Assembly: GCF_900070355.1 (NCBI RefSeq) | Contig: NZ_LN849456.1 | Span: forward strand, 2,542,001-2,606,000 | Source of the DNA: Devriesea agamarum | GTDB lineage: Bacteria > Actinomycetota > Actinomycetes > Actinomycetales > Dermabacteraceae | Direction of reading: 5' to 3' | Length of the DNA stretch: 64,000 nucleotides | In this document: positions 8,973 to 19,145 of the stretch, one piece after another | How the letters are laid out: the number at the start of each line of letters is the position of its first letter | Position numbering within the stretch: the first letter of the stretch is position 1 | Translations under genes and position numbers: made by a program | Notes under the pieces: generated by a model | Databases searched by the model: none | What the model saw: only the letters and a program-made list of their open reading frames with translations | Told to the model about the DNA's origin: nothing

Positions 8973-10319
8973 ATGACCCGAATCTTTGGCACCGACGGTG
9001 TGCGCGGAACCGCGAACGAGGACATCACCGCAGAACTCGCGGTGGACCTAGCGGTCGCGGCCGCCCACATTCTGGCTACCTTCGGGGCCTTCGATGAGGG
9101 ACGCGCCCGGGCCATCGTCGCCCGGGACACCCGGCCCTCGGGTCACTTCCTGTCGGCAGCTGTGTGCGCGGGTCTCGCCTCCGCCGGGGTGGATGTTCAA
9201 GACGCCGGGGTGCTGCCCACCCCGGGCCTTGCCTACCTGGTACAGTCCACCGGAGCCGACCTCGGGGTGATGATCTCCGCCTCTCACAACCCGATGGAAG
9301 ACAACGGCATTAAATTCCTCGCTCGCGGCGGGATCAAGTTGCCCGACGAGGTTGAAAACGCCATTGAAAGCCGTCTGCGCGAGGACTGGAACCGACCCAA
9401 GGGAACCCAGGTCGGCACCATCACGCCTTACCCGAACCCGGTGGAACAGTATGTGGGCCACCTGGTCCAAACGGTGCCGAGGCCCTTGGACGGGCTGGTG
9501 ATTGTCGCCGACTGCGCAAATGGGGCCGCCGCCGTCACGGGTCCGCTCGCTTTGCGGGCCGCTGGCGCCACCGTGCACGTGATGGGTGACCTCACCGACG
9601 GTAAACAAATCAACGAGGAATGCGGCTCAACCCATATGGACGCGCTGTGTGCCCGCGTGCGCGAAGTTGGTGCAGATGCAGGGGTTGCGTTCGACGGTGA
9701 CGCTGACCGGTTCCTGGCTGTGGACGCCAACGGCAATGTGGTGGACGGCGATCAGATCATGGGTATTCTCGCCCTCGCCTTGAAGGATCGCGGCGAGCTC
9801 GTGGACAACGTGCTGGTGACCACGGTGATGTCGAATCTTGGGCTGCGGCTGGGTATGCGTGAGCACGGGGTGTCTTTGAACCAGACGGCGGTGGGGGACC
9901 GCTATGTGCTTGAAGAAATGGCGCGCGGTGGGTACTCGCTTGGCGGGGAACAGTCCGGCCACGTGATTATGAGCGCCCATGCCACCACCGGCGACGGTGA
10001 GTTGACGGCATTGCATGTGCTGGCGCGTATGGCGCAGACCGGTCGTTCACTTGCTGATCTCGCCTCGGTGGTTCAGCGGTTGCCGCAGGTCATGTTGAAT
10101 GTGCGCGGGGTCGATAAAGCGCGCGCGTCCATTGATCATGAAGTGCTCGATGCGGTGGAAGAAGCTGAGCGCGAGCTCGGGGACTCCGGTCGGGTTCTGC
10201 TGCGCCCGTCTGGCACGGAGCCGGTGGTGCGCGTGATGGTTGAGGCAGCCACACAGGAGGAGGCTCAGCGCGTCGCCGATCATTTGGCCGGCGTGGTGCG
10301 TTCACGCCTGTCACTGTGA
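8973..10319 (+). CDS. glmM: Phosphoglucosamine mutase
   Basis: Interconverts glucosamine-6-phosphate and glucosamine-1-phosphate on the way to UDP-GlcNAc. I start it at ATG 8973, after GGAAGGA, giving MTRIFGTDGVRGTAN. The phosphoserine loop is MISASHNPMEDNG (active serine S104), the metal loop is FDGDADR, and the C-terminal phosphate-binding loop is LRPSGTEPVVRVMVEA. Length 448 is normal. GlmS, which makes its substrate, is encoded 1.6 kb downstream on the same strand. Confidence 0.97.
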   Translation: MTRIFGTDGVRGTANEDITAELAVDLAVAAAHILATFGAFDEGRARAIVARDTRPSGHFLSAAVCAGLASAGVDVQDAGVLPTPGLAYLVQSTGADLGVMISASHNPMEDNGIKFLARGGIKLPDEVENAIESRLREDWNRPKGTQVGTITPYPNPVEQYVGHLVQTVPRPLDGLVIVADCANGAAAVTGPLALRAAGATVHVMGDLTDGKQINEECGSTHMDALCARVREVGADAGVAFDGDADRFLAVDANGNVVDGDQIMGILALALKDRGELVDNVLVTTVMSNLGLRLGMREHGVSLNQTAVGDRYVLEEMARGGYSLGGEQSGHVIMSAHATTGDGELTALHVLARMAQTGRSLADLASVVQRLPQVMLNVRGVDKARASIDHEVLDAVEEAERELGDSGRVLLRPSGTEPVVRVMVEAATQEEAQRVADHLAGVVRSRLSL

Positions 10320-10411
10320 CCGGGATGAGTAGCCGGGATGAGTTGACGCCGTGACCCGGATGGGCTGACGCTGCAGCCCGCATGAGTCGACGCCATGGCC
10401 CGGATTAGAAG
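10320..10411. repeat. 22-nt imperfect tandem repeat between glmM and coaA
   Basis: Three full 22-nt units (10333-10354, 10355-10376, 10377-10398) with consensus near CCCGGATGAGTTGACGCCGTG, flanked by partial units on each side. It fills the space between the convergent glmM and coaA genes and carries no gene. There is no spacer structure, so it is not a CRISPR array. Confidence 0.8.
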
Positions 10412-10460
10412 GGCCGGTACGCTGTGACGCGGAGGTGCTGTTGCTGTGGCCTGGACGCAG

Positions 10461-11483
10461 TCAGATGCGGCGCAGGAGCACTTTGTGCACGTGGTGGTCT
10501 GATCCCTTGCGCAATACCAGGTCCGCGCGTCCGCGCGTGGGTAGCACGTTTTCCATCAGGTTTGGGCCGTTGATCTCTCGCCAGATGCTGCCCGCGAGCT
10601 CGACCGCGTCTTCGTCCGACAGATCAGCGAAGCGCCGGAAATAGGAGCTGGGATCGGTAAACGCCGTCCGCCTTAACGATAGGAAACGCTCGACATACCA
10701 GCGTTGAACGTCTTCCGGTTTGGCATCGACGTAAATCGAGAAATCGAAGAAGTCGGAGATTGCCACTCCGACTCGTCCGTCGGTGCGCGGCCTGGACGGC
10801 TGCAAGACATTGAGTCCTTCGAGAATGAGCACGTCCGGCCGCTCCACCACCACCTCAGCACCCGGCACGATGTCGTATACCAGATGCGAATACACCGGAG
10901 CTACCACGCGTTCCTTACCGCTTTTGACATCGGAGACGAACCGCAGCAGCGATCGACGGTTATACGACTCGGGAAAACCCTTGCGCGCCATGAGTCCGCG
11001 TCGTTCCAGTTCCGCATTGGGACGCAAAAACCCGTCGGTGGTCACCAACTGAACCCGAGGGGTGTCGGGCCAGCGGGCCATGAGCTCACGCAGGAGCCGG
11101 GCCGTGGTGGATTTACCAACCGCTACCGAACCGGCGACTGCGATCACGAACGGGGTGCGCACTAAGTTGTCGCCCAGGAAGGCGCTGCGCTGTTCACGAA
11201 GCTTTTGAGCTGCCGCAACTTGCAGGTTGAGCAGGTGCGAGATGGGGCGATAGACGTCATCGACCTCGCGTAGATCCAGCCGTTCGCCAAGCCCACGGAT
11301 GTGCTCGACATCCTCCGCGGTCAGCGGCAACGGGGTTTGTTCAGATAGTCGCGCCCATTCCTCGCGACCAATCTCGTCGAATAGTGTCCAGTTCGACGAT
11401 GTGGCGGACCTCGAGGTGGGCGGCCGGTGCTCTGACGCAGCTGGGGCCGATGACGGGGCGCTCATGGTGTCCCATTGTTCCAC
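10461..11483 (-). CDS. coaA: Type I pantothenate kinase
   Basis: Phosphorylates pantothenate, the first step of coenzyme A synthesis. The P-loop GSVAVGKST, TTDGFLRPNAELE, KGFPESYN and FVSDVKSG are the CoaA family landmarks, and YVDAKPEDVQRWYVERF lies near the C-terminus. At 340 residues it is slightly longer than usual owing to an N-terminal Ser/Pro-rich stretch of about 28 residues. Starts at 11483 or 11465 are both possible; neither has a strong ribosome site. It is convergent with glmM. Confidence 0.95.
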   Translation of the reverse strand: MEQWDTMSAPSSAPAASEHRPPTSRSATSSNWTLFDEIGREEWARLSEQTPLPLTAEDVEHIRGLGERLDLREVDDVYRPISHLLNLQVAAAQKLREQRSAFLGDNLVRTPFVIAVAGSVAVGKSTTARLLRELMARWPDTPRVQLVTTDGFLRPNAELERRGLMARKGFPESYNRRSLLRFVSDVKSGKERVVAPVYSHLVYDIVPGAEVVVERPDVLILEGLNVLQPSRPRTDGRVGVAISDFFDFSIYVDAKPEDVQRWYVERFLSLRRTAFTDPSSYFRRFADLSDEDAVELAGSIWREINGPNLMENVLPTRGRADLVLRKGSDHHVHKVLLRRI

Positions 11484-11594
11484 CCGGGATGTCCCACTCG
11501 GTACGCGGACGGTCGCATAGAGGGCTTTGGGTATGTCCGATGGCCCGGTCGGGCAAGGTCCTGCCGGGCGCGCGGCCCGGGCGTGTGGCCCGAG

Positions 11595-11620
11595 TGGACG
11601 GGCCGGGTGGACGGGCCGGG
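11595..11620. repeat. GC-rich 13-nt direct duplication in the coaA-glmS spacer
   Basis: TGGACGGGCCGGG occurs twice head to tail, inside a GC-rich low-complexity stretch (about 11530-11660) with several other GGGCC and GTGG blocks. The whole spacer 11484-11935 (452 bp) shows no supported gene. It must hold the divergent promoters of coaA and glmS. Confidence 0.6.
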
Positions 11621-11935
11621 TGCGCAGCCCAAGTGGACGGCTTGATGGCGCGGGCCGAATAGGTGCGGTGTCGAGCGGACGTCCAGGCAGGATGCCGCCT
11701 AGGCGGGCCGTTTAGGCGATAGACCCTGAATCTTTGGATAGCTCAGCCAGCCCATGTGGTAGGACTCATAACCGCGGCTCGGAGATCTTCTGACCGGCGC
11801 TAATCTCTGCGGCTGTGCGCGTTTCTCATCGAATCGTGATCAAAGTGCGCGCGAACCACCGTGGGCCGGACGAAGGTTCCTAGTCTCCCCGCGAAAACGC
11901 TCATGACGTGCGCCTTTGTTGCGTACGCTGGCGCT

Positions 11936-13804
11936 ATGTGCGGAATCGTGGGCTACGCCGGACCGGCGACAGAGACTCTGACGGATCACCCCACCGAGGT
12001 GGTGTTGCAGGGGTTGACACGCCTTGAATATCGCGGATACGACTCAGCCGGTGTGGTCGTCATTGATGACGGCGCTTTGAAGATCACGAAACGGGCAGGC
12101 AAGATCGCCAACCTGTCTGCGGCCCTGGAAGGACAGCGGGCCACGCGCAGTCAGGTCGCTATCGGGCACACCCGGTGGGCCACACATGGAGCCCCGACCG
12201 ACTCCAATGCACACCCCCACGCCGGTGGACGCAACGGTGAGCTTGCCTTGGTCCACAACGGGATTATCGAGAACTTCACGTCCTTGCGTGAGGAACTGGT
12301 CGCCGAAGGATTCCCGTTCAGCTCAGAAACTGACTCCGAGGTGGCCGCGCATTTAGTGGCCCGCGAGTTCGGACGCTGCGGGGATTTAACCCAGGCGATG
12401 CGCCAGGCCGTATCCCTTCTCGACGGAGCCTTCACATTGCTGGCCGTGCACACGGCAGATCCCGACCGCGTGGTGGCGGCACGGCGAAATTCCCCCCTGG
12501 TGGTAGGGCTCGGCGAGGGTGAAAACTTCCTCGGATCCGACGTGGCCGCGTTCATCGGTTTCACCAAGGAAGCGATGGAGATCGGCCAGGATCAAATCGT
12601 CACCATCACCGCGGATGAAGTTCGCGTGATCGGGTTCGACGGGAAACCGGTCGAGGACGTGAAGCGGTACACCATCGAGTGGGATGCCAGCGCCGCGCAA
12701 AAGGGCGGGCACGACTCCTTTATGGAAAAGGAGATCGAAGAGCAGGCGCGAGCCGTGGCTGACACATTGCTCGGCCGCATCGAACACGGGGCGCTGCACC
12801 TGGACGAGATGCGCATCGAAGAGGGAGTGCTGCGCAGGATCGACAAAATTATCGTGGTGGCCTGCGGGACGGCGGCAAACGCCGGGGCGGTCGTGAAGTA
12901 TGCCATCGAGCACTGGTGTCGTATCCCGGTGGAGGTGGAGCTGGCCCACGAGTTCCGGTACCGCGACCCTGTGGTGACGGAGAAAACGCTGGTCGTGGCT
13001 ATTTCCCAGTCTGGCGAAACCATGGACACACTGATGGCGGTGCGCCACGCCCAGGAACAGGGGGCGAAGGTGGTCGCGATCTGTAACACCCGCGGATCCA
13101 CGATTCCGCGTGAGTCGGACGCGGCCCTATACCTGCATGTGGGGCCAGAAATTGCGGTGGCTTCTACCAAAGCCTATTTGGGACAGATCACCGCTTGCTA
13201 TTTGTTGGGGCTGTATCTCGCCCAGGTGCGCGGCAACCTTTTCCCCGACGAAATCGCGGAAAAGATGCGCCAGCTTCAGGATATCCCGGACAAGATTCAG
13301 CAGGTGTTGGACGGGATGGATGAGGTGCGCGACCTGGCGCGGAGCATGGTGGAGACCACCTCGGTGCTATTCCTAGGGCGGCATGTGGGCTATCCGACCG
13401 CCATGGAAGGTGCTCTGAAGCTCAAAGAGATTGCCTATATCCATGCGGAAGGTTTTGCCGCCGGTGAGTTGAAGCATGGCCCGATTGCGTTAGTCGATGA
13501 CGGTCAACCGGTGTTCGTGATTGTGCCGTCGCCCAAGGGCCGGGATTCTTTGCACTCCAAAGTGGTCTCCAATATTCAGGAAATCCGGGCTCGCGGAGCT
13601 AAGACGCTGGTGATCGCGGAAGAGGGCGATCACGATGTCGAGCAGTTTGCCGATGTTGTGATTCGGGTTCCGCGCACGCCGGTGCTGATGGCCCCGTTGC
13701 TGACGGTTATTCCTCTGCAAGTGTTCGCTTGCGAGCTGGCCAGGGCTAAGGGACTCGATGTTGACCAACCGCGCAATCTCGCGAAGTCCGTCACCGTCGA
13801 GTGA
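11936..13804 (+). CDS. glmS: Glutamine-fructose-6-phosphate aminotransferase (isomerising)
   Basis: Makes glucosamine-6-phosphate from fructose-6-phosphate and glutamine. I fix the start at ATG 11936 because the amidotransferase nucleophile must be the residue after Met (MCGIVGYAG); longer readings from 11861 would bury it. [11 protein letters not shown] and HNGIIENF complete the glutaminase domain. Two SIS domains follow ([50 protein letters not shown]), and the protein ends [11 protein letters not shown], the usual C-terminal decapeptide. Length is 622 residues. Confidence 0.97.
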   Translation: MCGIVGYAGPATETLTDHPTEVVLQGLTRLEYRGYDSAGVVVIDDGALKITKRAGKIANLSAALEGQRATRSQVAIGHTRWATHGAPTDSNAHPHAGGRNGELALVHNGIIENFTSLREELVAEGFPFSSETDSEVAAHLVAREFGRCGDLTQAMRQAVSLLDGAFTLLAVHTADPDRVVAARRNSPLVVGLGEGENFLGSDVAAFIGFTKEAMEIGQDQIVTITADEVRVIGFDGKPVEDVKRYTIEWDASAAQKGGHDSFMEKEIEEQARAVADTLLGRIEHGALHLDEMRIEEGVLRRIDKIIVVACGTAANAGAVVKYAIEHWCRIPVEVELAHEFRYRDPVVTEKTLVVAISQSGETMDTLMAVRHAQEQGAKVVAICNTRGSTIPRESDAALYLHVGPEIAVASTKAYLGQITACYLLGLYLAQVRGNLFPDEIAEKMRQLQDIPDKIQQVLDGMDEVRDLARSMVETTSVLFLGRHVGYPTAMEGALKLKEIAYIHAEGFAAGELKHGPIALVDDGQPVFVIVPSPKGRDSLHSKVVSNIQEIRARGAKTLVIAEEGDHDVEQFADVVIRVPRTPVLMAPLLTVIPLQVFACELARAKGLDVDQPRNLAKSVTVE

Positions 13805-13812
13805 CGTCCAGT

Positions 13813-13840
13813 CGTGGGATCCAGGGCCGTGGATCCCACG
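13813..13840 (+). terminator. Hairpin after glmS
   Basis: A perfect 10-bp stem, CGTGGGATCC with GGATCCCACG, around an 8-nt loop, 8 bp after the glmS stop. It lacks a T-run, so some read-through into acpS is possible. Confidence 0.5.
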
Positions 13841-13901
13841 TAAGCCTCTGTCCGGGCACGCCAACGGTGGGGTGTTCGGGCAGAGGCGATACGCTCTAGA
13901 T

Positions 13902-14297
13902 GTGGAGTGGAGTGAATACCGTCCGGAGGTTGGCGACTCGGTCGTTGGGGTGGGAGTCGACGTGGTCGACATCGCCCGTTTCTCCGCCGCCCTGGACCGC
14001 ACGCCCGCTCTGCGAGATCGTTTGTTCACGGAGGCTGAAAGAGATCTGCCGCGTGCCTCACTGGCCGCACGCTTTGCCGCCAAAGAAGCCTTGGGTAAAG
14101 CACTGGGAACTCCGGGCGATTTTTCCTGGCAGGATGTCCACATCGCATCCACCTCCGCGCGCAGACCGTATTTTGTGATTCGAGGTCAGGTACGCCGTTG
14201 TGCCGAGCAGCTTGGGGTGCGCCGATTGCACCTTTCCCTCACCCACGACGCGGGTATCGCCTCTGCCATGGTGGTCGCTGAAAGGGAGCGGACATGA
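13902..14297 (+). CDS. acpS: Holo-[acyl-carrier-protein] synthase
   Basis: Transfers 4'-phosphopantetheine from CoA to acyl carrier protein. The AcpS signatures are [12 protein letters not shown] (metal-binding Asp), [13 protein letters not shown] and [21 protein letters not shown] 13902 gives 131 residues, a normal length; GTG 13950 is an alternative that starts right at the conserved block. The gene overlaps nnr by four bases (ATGA) and heads an acpS-nnr unit. Confidence 0.9.
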   Translation: MEWSEYRPEVGDSVVGVGVDVVDIARFSAALDRTPALRDRLFTEAERDLPRASLAARFAAKEALGKALGTPGDFSWQDVHIASTSARRPYFVIRGQVRRCAEQLGVRRLHLSLTHDAGIASAMVVAERERT

Positions 14298-16057
14298 TTC
14301 GAGCAGATTTTCCCGAAGTAGTGCGGGCCGCGGAACGAACCTTCCTCGGGCCCGACGAGAGCGGACCCGGTGCGGCAGCGCGCGCTGCTCAGGAACTTTT
14401 CCTGATGCGCCGGGCCGCTTTTTCTATTGCCGTGCACGCGGTGGAGATGCTTCGACAACGCACCGGAGGTATCGCTGGTAGGCGCGTGATCTTGCTGGTC
14501 GGGGCCGGGAAAAACGGCGGGGACGCGCTATTTGCCGGGGTGACGCTCCGTGAGCGGGGCGCCACAGTGGTTGCAGTGCAGACGATGGACCGCATCCATG
14601 CGGCGGGCCTTGCCGCGTTCCGGGACAGCGGCGGGCAGCTTGTTCCGTGCCCCGACGATCTGGACGCACTGTTCGCTGGGGCTGACCTGGTGGTCGATGG
14701 AATCCTGGGCAGCGGTGCCCGTCCGGGACTGACCCCGCAGCTCAGACAGGTGCTTGCGGCTGCCCGGAAAGTCGCTCCGGTGTTAGCGGTGGATCTACCG
14801 AGCGGTATCGACCCCAGAACAGGGGCAATTCCTGAACCGGTGGCGGGCGCGGACCTCACGGTGGCCTGCGGTGGTGTGATGGCGGGTTTGCTGTTGCCAC
14901 CAGCGGATGCCTTGGTTGGGGAGATTCGTGTAGCCGATCTGGACTTCGCCCCGTATCTCCCGGCGGTCTCTGCGGTTCGCCGGTTCCAGGACGATGAGAT
15001 TTCTGCGCTCTGGCCCATTCCCGAACGTACGGAAACCAAGTATTCGCGAGGCGTGGTGGGTGTTTTCGCGGGCTCTAACGCCTACCCCGGCGCCGGAGTG
15101 TTGGCGTGCCTCGGTGCGGTGCGTTCAGGGGGTGGAATGGTGCGCTACATCGGCCCGCAAGCCGTGAAAACCCTGGTGGTTGAGCACCTGCCGGAAGTAG
15201 TCGGAGAGAACCCGGCCAGCGCGATCGGGCCTCACGCGAAAAAATGCGACGCCTATGTGATCGGCCCTGGTCTGCTACCGGAGGATGCAACCCATGGGGC
15301 CGCCCGGGAGCTATGCACAACCGCCCAGCGCGCGGTTATCGATGCAGGTGCGCTCGACATTGTGCCGGCTCGTGACCAGCATGGAGACGCGGGTCCTGTG
15401 CGCCCGCACGTGGTCCTGACCCCGCATGCGGCTGAGGCAGCCCGCCTGGCGGAACGCCTGGGGGTGGCCCACGATCTCGCGCCGGCGGTGCTGGTGAAGA
15501 ACTTGGCCCGGGCTACGGGAACCACCGTGCTGCTCAAAGGTGCCACGACGCTGATAGCGCCCGGCGATGATCCTGATGCCTTGATATCGCAGTCGGATGC
15601 AACCCCGGCTCTCGCCACCGCTGGTGCGGGTGATGTGCTCGCGGGAATTATCGGGACCCTGCTGGCTGCTGGGGTAGACGGGCCGTCGGCGGCTGCTGTG
15701 GGCGCTGCGGTGCACGGTCGGGCTGCGCGCTTGGCCGCCCGGGTACCGAGTCTGAACAGCGGAGGCGCTGTGCCTGTTCAATGCGGCTATTCGCCGGAAG
15801 AGATGCCGATTCCTCTGAGGGCCTCGGACGTCGCTGCCGCGATTCCGACGGTTCTGGCGGCGTTGCGGGATAGGCATGATGAAGGGCCGGGGCAGGTCGC
15901 GGCTCAGGGGACGTATGCGCGCGACGGACAGGTCGACCGGCGGGTCTCATCGGCTTCTGGTGGTCAGACGATACGTGTAGGGGCACTGGGGCGTCGGGAT
16001 CTATCCGTGCGTGCGGGGCACACTATCCGTCGAACCCGGGTGCCGCGCCGAGCTTAA
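14294..16057 (+). CDS. nnr: Bifunctional NAD(P)H-hydrate epimerase / ADP-dependent dehydratase
   Basis: Repairs damaged, hydrated NAD(P)H. Residues 1-220 form the NnrE epimerase domain ([30 protein letters not shown]). Residues from about 240 form the NnrD dehydratase of the ribokinase-like fold ([55 protein letters not shown]). The last 60 residues, after [13 protein letters not shown], are an Arg/Gly-rich tail outside both domains with no recognised function. The start ATG overlaps the acpS stop. Confidence 0.92.
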   Translation: MIRADFPEVVRAAERTFLGPDESGPGAAARAAQELFLMRRAAFSIAVHAVEMLRQRTGGIAGRRVILLVGAGKNGGDALFAGVTLRERGATVVAVQTMDRIHAAGLAAFRDSGGQLVPCPDDLDALFAGADLVVDGILGSGARPGLTPQLRQVLAAARKVAPVLAVDLPSGIDPRTGAIPEPVAGADLTVACGGVMAGLLLPPADALVGEIRVADLDFAPYLPAVSAVRRFQDDEISALWPIPERTETKYSRGVVGVFAGSNAYPGAGVLACLGAVRSGGGMVRYIGPQAVKTLVVEHLPEVVGENPASAIGPHAKKCDAYVIGPGLLPEDATHGAARELCTTAQRAVIDAGALDIVPARDQHGDAGPVRPHVVLTPHAAEAARLAERLGVAHDLAPAVLVKNLARATGTTVLLKGATTLIAPGDDPDALISQSDATPALATAGAGDVLAGIIGTLLAAGVDGPSAAAVGAAVHGRAARLAARVPSLNSGGAVPVQCGYSPEEMPIPLRASDVAAAIPTVLAALRDRHDEGPGQVAAQGTYARDGQVDRRVSSASGGQTIRVGALGRRDLSVRAGHTIRRTRVPRRA

Positions 16058-16295
16058 GTTGCGCCGTGACCACCGGCTGAGGTTCGCACGTCCTAGTTGT
16101 AGCTGGGCCGGCACTAGCTTGTAGCCAGGCCGGAACTAGTCTGAGCGTTTCTGGCAGCAGTTCCCACCGTCTGAAGATCGTGTTTATGAGGCCTGGCAAT
16201 GTGCGGATGTGTTTTCGTGGCCGGAACTTTCCACTGAGGCTGCTTCCAAGAGTGGACCCACGCCTCAGGACTAAGCTAAAACCTATGGCCAGACG

Positions 16296-17660
16296 ATGCT
16301 CCCACACCCAAGGATGCCCTCCGCTCCGACGTATCGTCCTCGGTGGGCGTACCCAGTGAACGCGAGGGTCCCAGCTCGGGTCAGCATTGATACGCAGGCG
16401 TTGACCGACAACGCCCGCGCCCTGCACCGTGTGCTCGCGCCGGGCGCGCAGTTAATGGCTGTGGTGAAAGCTGACGGTTATGGCCACGGACTGGTGACGG
16501 CGGCACGTGCGGCGCTCGCCGGGGGCGCCAGTTGGCTCGGTGTCGCCCACCCCGACAGCGCACTCGCTCTACGCGATGCTGGAATCACCGCGCCGATTCT
16601 CGCCTGGCTGCCGTCCCCGGGCACCGCTGACCTGCTGTGTGAGGTTATCGCCCGCAATGTTGAGGTGGGTGCGGGTTCCGTTGACATGCTGGATGTGATA
16701 GCGACGGCGGCTCGTGCGGCGGGGCGGATGGCTCGGGTGCATCTGGAACTCGATACCGGGTTTGGACGGGGCGGAGTCATTGAATCTGGCGTGACCGAAT
16801 TGGTGGGGCACGCCGCTGATCTGGCTGCATCGGGCGCGCTGGAGGTCGTCGGGGCTTGGACCCATCTGGCTGTGGCCGATGAGCCGGACCGTCCCGAAAC
16901 CGACGATCAGCTTCGATGTTTTGATCGCGGGTGCACGCTGATTGAGCGGGTTCTTAAGGAACGCGACCTGCCTGCTCTGCGCTGGCGCCATGCCGCGAAT
17001 TCCGCAGCGATTCTCACCCGTCCGGATGCGCACTACAACCTGGTGCGCGCGGGTATCGCGCTATACGGGTACCCCCCGGTGTCTGCGTCGATGCCGGATG
17101 ATGTGCTCGATGAGAGTATCGAGGATGCCGAGGTCAGGATCCGTCGTAGGACGGAGGCTGGCCCTCAGCCTCAGCCTCCGTCGCCGCCACAGCCACGGCT
17201 CCAGCCTAAGTCTCGGCCTGAGCCGGATTCACAATCTCAGCCACAGCCGTTTCTGCGCCCGGCTATGACCCTCAGCGGAGAATTAGCGCTGGTTAAACGA
17301 GTGAACGCCGGTCAAGGGGTGTCGTATGGCCTGACCCATATGTGCGACCGCGACACCGTATTGGGGATTGTTCCGGTGGGGTACGCCGACGGTTTACATC
17401 GTGCGGCCTCTGGCGGTGTGCGGGTCCTGGTGGAGACGGCAGCGGGCGCTATTTGCGTCCCGCAAATCGGACGCATCTGCATGGACCAAATTGTGCTCGA
17501 TCTCGGACCGGATGCGGCGGCGCGGGTAGGCGATAAAGTGGTTCTCTTCGGTGATGGCCCGGTGACGGCGGATAACTGGGCCCAAGCTGCCGGAACGATT
17601 GCGTATGAAGTGCTGACCTCGGTGTCGTCGAGGATTCCGCGCGAGACCCAGGAGGACTGA
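16296..17660 (+). CDS. alr: Alanine racemase with a Pro/Gln-rich insertion
   Basis: PLP enzyme that makes D-alanine for peptidoglycan. The PLP lysine lies in AVVKADGYGHG (K58 from this start). ELDTGFGRGG, AANSAAIL and NLVRAGIALYG are barrel signatures; the second catalytic tyrosine is in GVSYGLTHM. Between the barrel (ALYGYPPV) and the C-terminal domain (LRPAMTLSGEL) is an insertion of about 55 residues, rich in P, Q, S and R, at roughly residues 266-322. It sits at a domain border, so function may survive. The start is uncertain: ATG 16296, ATG 16314 and GTG 16356 are all possible. The stop overlaps the tsaE start. The 238 bp upstream (16058-16295) hold no gene. Confidence 0.93.
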   Translation: MLPHPRMPSAPTYRPRWAYPVNARVPARVSIDTQALTDNARALHRVLAPGAQLMAVVKADGYGHGLVTAARAALAGGASWLGVAHPDSALALRDAGITAPILAWLPSPGTADLLCEVIARNVEVGAGSVDMLDVIATAARAAGRMARVHLELDTGFGRGGVIESGVTELVGHAADLAASGALEVVGAWTHLAVADEPDRPETDDQLRCFDRGCTLIERVLKERDLPALRWRHAANSAAILTRPDAHYNLVRAGIALYGYPPVSASMPDDVLDESIEDAEVRIRRRTEAGPQPQPPSPPQPRLQPKSRPEPDSQSQPQPFLRPAMTLSGELALVKRVNAGQGVSYGLTHMCDRDTVLGIVPVGYADGLHRAASGGVRVLVETAAGAICVPQIGRICMDQIVLDLGPDAAARVGDKVVLFGDGPVTADNWAQAAGTIAYEVLTSVSSRIPRETQED

Positions 17661-18367
17661 TGACACTCGATGACGCATCCTCAGTGAGCGTGCCGACCTC
17701 GGGCGCGGGGTGCACGCGCCGGATCGCGGATATCATCGCGTCCCATCTGAACGCCGGTGATCTGCTGGTCCTGGATGGTGAGTTGGGCGCAGGCAAAACC
17801 ACATTTACTCAGGGGCTTGGGCAGCGGCTGGGTGTCCGCGGTCCGGTCACGTCCCCAACGTTCGTGATCGCGCGGGTTCACCCGGCTGAAACAGGGACGG
17901 TCGATTTGGTTCATGTGGATGCTTATCGCCTTGATTCCGTCCTCGATATTGACGATCTCGATCTCGATGCCGATCTGGATACGGCGGTGACGGTGGTCGA
18001 GTGGGGCCGGGGCCGTGTCGAGCATCTGACGGATTCGCACCTGAGGGTGGAGATTTTGCGATCTCGTGGGGGTGATGATGCCGAGGCTCGTTCAACCATG
18101 CAGGGGGATGAGGACCTGGATGAGCAGCGGTCTATTCGCTTGACGGCATACGGGCCGCGTTGGCAGGGCGAGAGGTTCCACGAGCTAGCGCAGGCACTTC
18201 GGGCCGGCTCTAAGAATGTCGGCTCTGACCGCGATACCCAGACGAACCATGCCGAGATAAACCATGCCCAGATGAGTCATGCCCTGTCGAACGATACCCA
18301 GGCGAACGATAATCGCGCCCAAATTAACCCGGTGCATAACCTCGGCACGCATGATGCTCATGAGTGA
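17660..18367 (+). CDS. tsaE: tRNA t6A synthesis ATPase TsaE with a repetitive C-terminal tail
   Basis: ATPase partner of TsaB-TsaD in making N6-threonylcarbamoyl-adenosine at tRNA position 37. The Walker A GELGAGKTTFTQGL, TSPTFVIARVH, LVHVDAYRLDS and TVVEWGRGRVEHL are TsaE signatures within residues 1-120. The protein is 235 residues against the usual 150-170. The excess is a hydrophilic tail that ends in six five-residue repeats (DNA 18230-18319) rich in Asn, His and Ala. The ATG shares a base with the alr stop (TGATG), so alr and tsaE are coupled; tsaB follows after 72 bp. Confidence 0.92.
   Translation: MTLDDASSVSVPTSGAGCTRRIADIIASHLNAGDLLVLDGELGAGKTTFTQGLGQRLGVRGPVTSPTFVIARVHPAETGTVDLVHVDAYRLDSVLDIDDLDLDADLDTAVTVVEWGRGRVEHLTDSHLRVEILRSRGGDDAEARSTMQGDEDLDEQRSIRLTAYGPRWQGERFHELAQALRAGSKNVGSDRDTQTNHAEINHAQMSHALSNDTQANDNRAQINPVHNLGTHDAHE
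18230..18319 (+). repeat. 15-nt (pentapeptide) tandem repeat inside tsaE
   Basis: Six consecutive 15-nt units in frame encode RDTQT, NHAEI, NHAQM, SHALS, NDTQA and NDNRA. DNA identity between neighbours is high (for example AACCATGCC at the head of units two and three). The unit length keeps the reading frame whatever the copy number. Confidence 0.75.
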
Positions 18368-18439
18368 CCCGCATATCCGTTGCGCTAGTGCGGACCGTGC
18401 ACACCCGCACGACCCCCACCCACAGGAAGGCCCTTTCGT

Positions 18440-19138
18440 ATGATCCTCGGTTTGGACACCTCCGGCGCGGTGTCGGTGGCTCTCGCTGATGCATCCGGCG
18501 CTGAGATTCTTGCCCAGCGCACGGATACCCGGGCTCGCCATCATGCTGAAGTGGTGATTCCACTCATTGATGAGGTGGTTACCGCTGCTGGTTATACGAG
18601 GCAAGACCTCACCTCCGTGGTGGTGGGGCGGGGCCCGGGCCCATTCACGGGGCTGAGGGTTGGGTTGGTAACTGCCCGCAGCATTGCCGCTATTCTCGGG
18701 ATTCCTGTGCGTGGAGTCTGCTCGCTGGATGGCCTTGCCCGCCAGGTGATAGATCGGTTAGCTCCGCGGGATGGGATGACCATTGGTATTGCGACCGATG
18801 CTCGGCGCCGTGAGGTGTACTGGGCTCGCTACCGGTACGAGGGTGGTTATGTGCAGCGTCAGGAAGGTCCAGCGGTGTCCTCACCTCAGGAGGCCGCTGC
18901 GGCTCTGGCTCAGTGCGATATTGTCGCGGGTCGGGGCGCAGCGATATACCCGGATGTTTTAGCGGCTACACCTGATGTCCGAGACATTTTGGATGCGGAG
19001 GCGGAAGCTCTGATTCACGTGGCATCTGCTTATGCGGCGCTGTCGATGTCCGAGGAGCTGGAGTCAACGGACCCTCTATACCTGCGTCAGCCGGACGCTG
19101 CGGTTCCCACCCGGCGCAAAAGCGCGTTAGGCGGATAG
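18440..19138 (+). CDS. tsaB: tRNA t6A synthesis protein TsaB
   Basis: Scaffold subunit of the t6A complex, related to TsaD but without its catalytic site. MILGLDTSGAVSVAL, RARHHAEVVIPLI and VGRGPGPFTGLRVGLVTAR are characteristic. Length 232 is normal. The ATG follows AGGAAGGCCC. It is followed after 7 bp by rimI, the usual order. tsaD, which often comes next in actinobacteria, is not here; a terminator and an unrelated ABC exporter follow rimI. Confidence 0.95.
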   Translation: MILGLDTSGAVSVALADASGAEILAQRTDTRARHHAEVVIPLIDEVVTAAGYTRQDLTSVVVGRGPGPFTGLRVGLVTARSIAAILGIPVRGVCSLDGLARQVIDRLAPRDGMTIGIATDARRREVYWARYRYEGGYVQRQEGPAVSSPQEAAAALAQCDIVAGRGAAIYPDVLAATPDVRDILDAEAEALIHVASAYAALSMSEELESTDPLYLRQPDAAVPTRRKSALGG

Positions 19139-19145
19139 CCGAGCG

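Noticed and set aside
11735-11790. tRNA-Met-like stretch (TAGCTCAG followed by GACTCATAACC).
   Set aside because: The D-arm and anticodon loop look familiar but the anticodon stem does not pair and there is no GGTTCGA T-arm or acceptor stem. At most a decayed relic; probably chance.
11861-11935. Upstream start for glmS giving 25 extra residues.
   Set aside because: GlmS needs cysteine directly after the initiator methionine; the longer form would block the glutaminase site.
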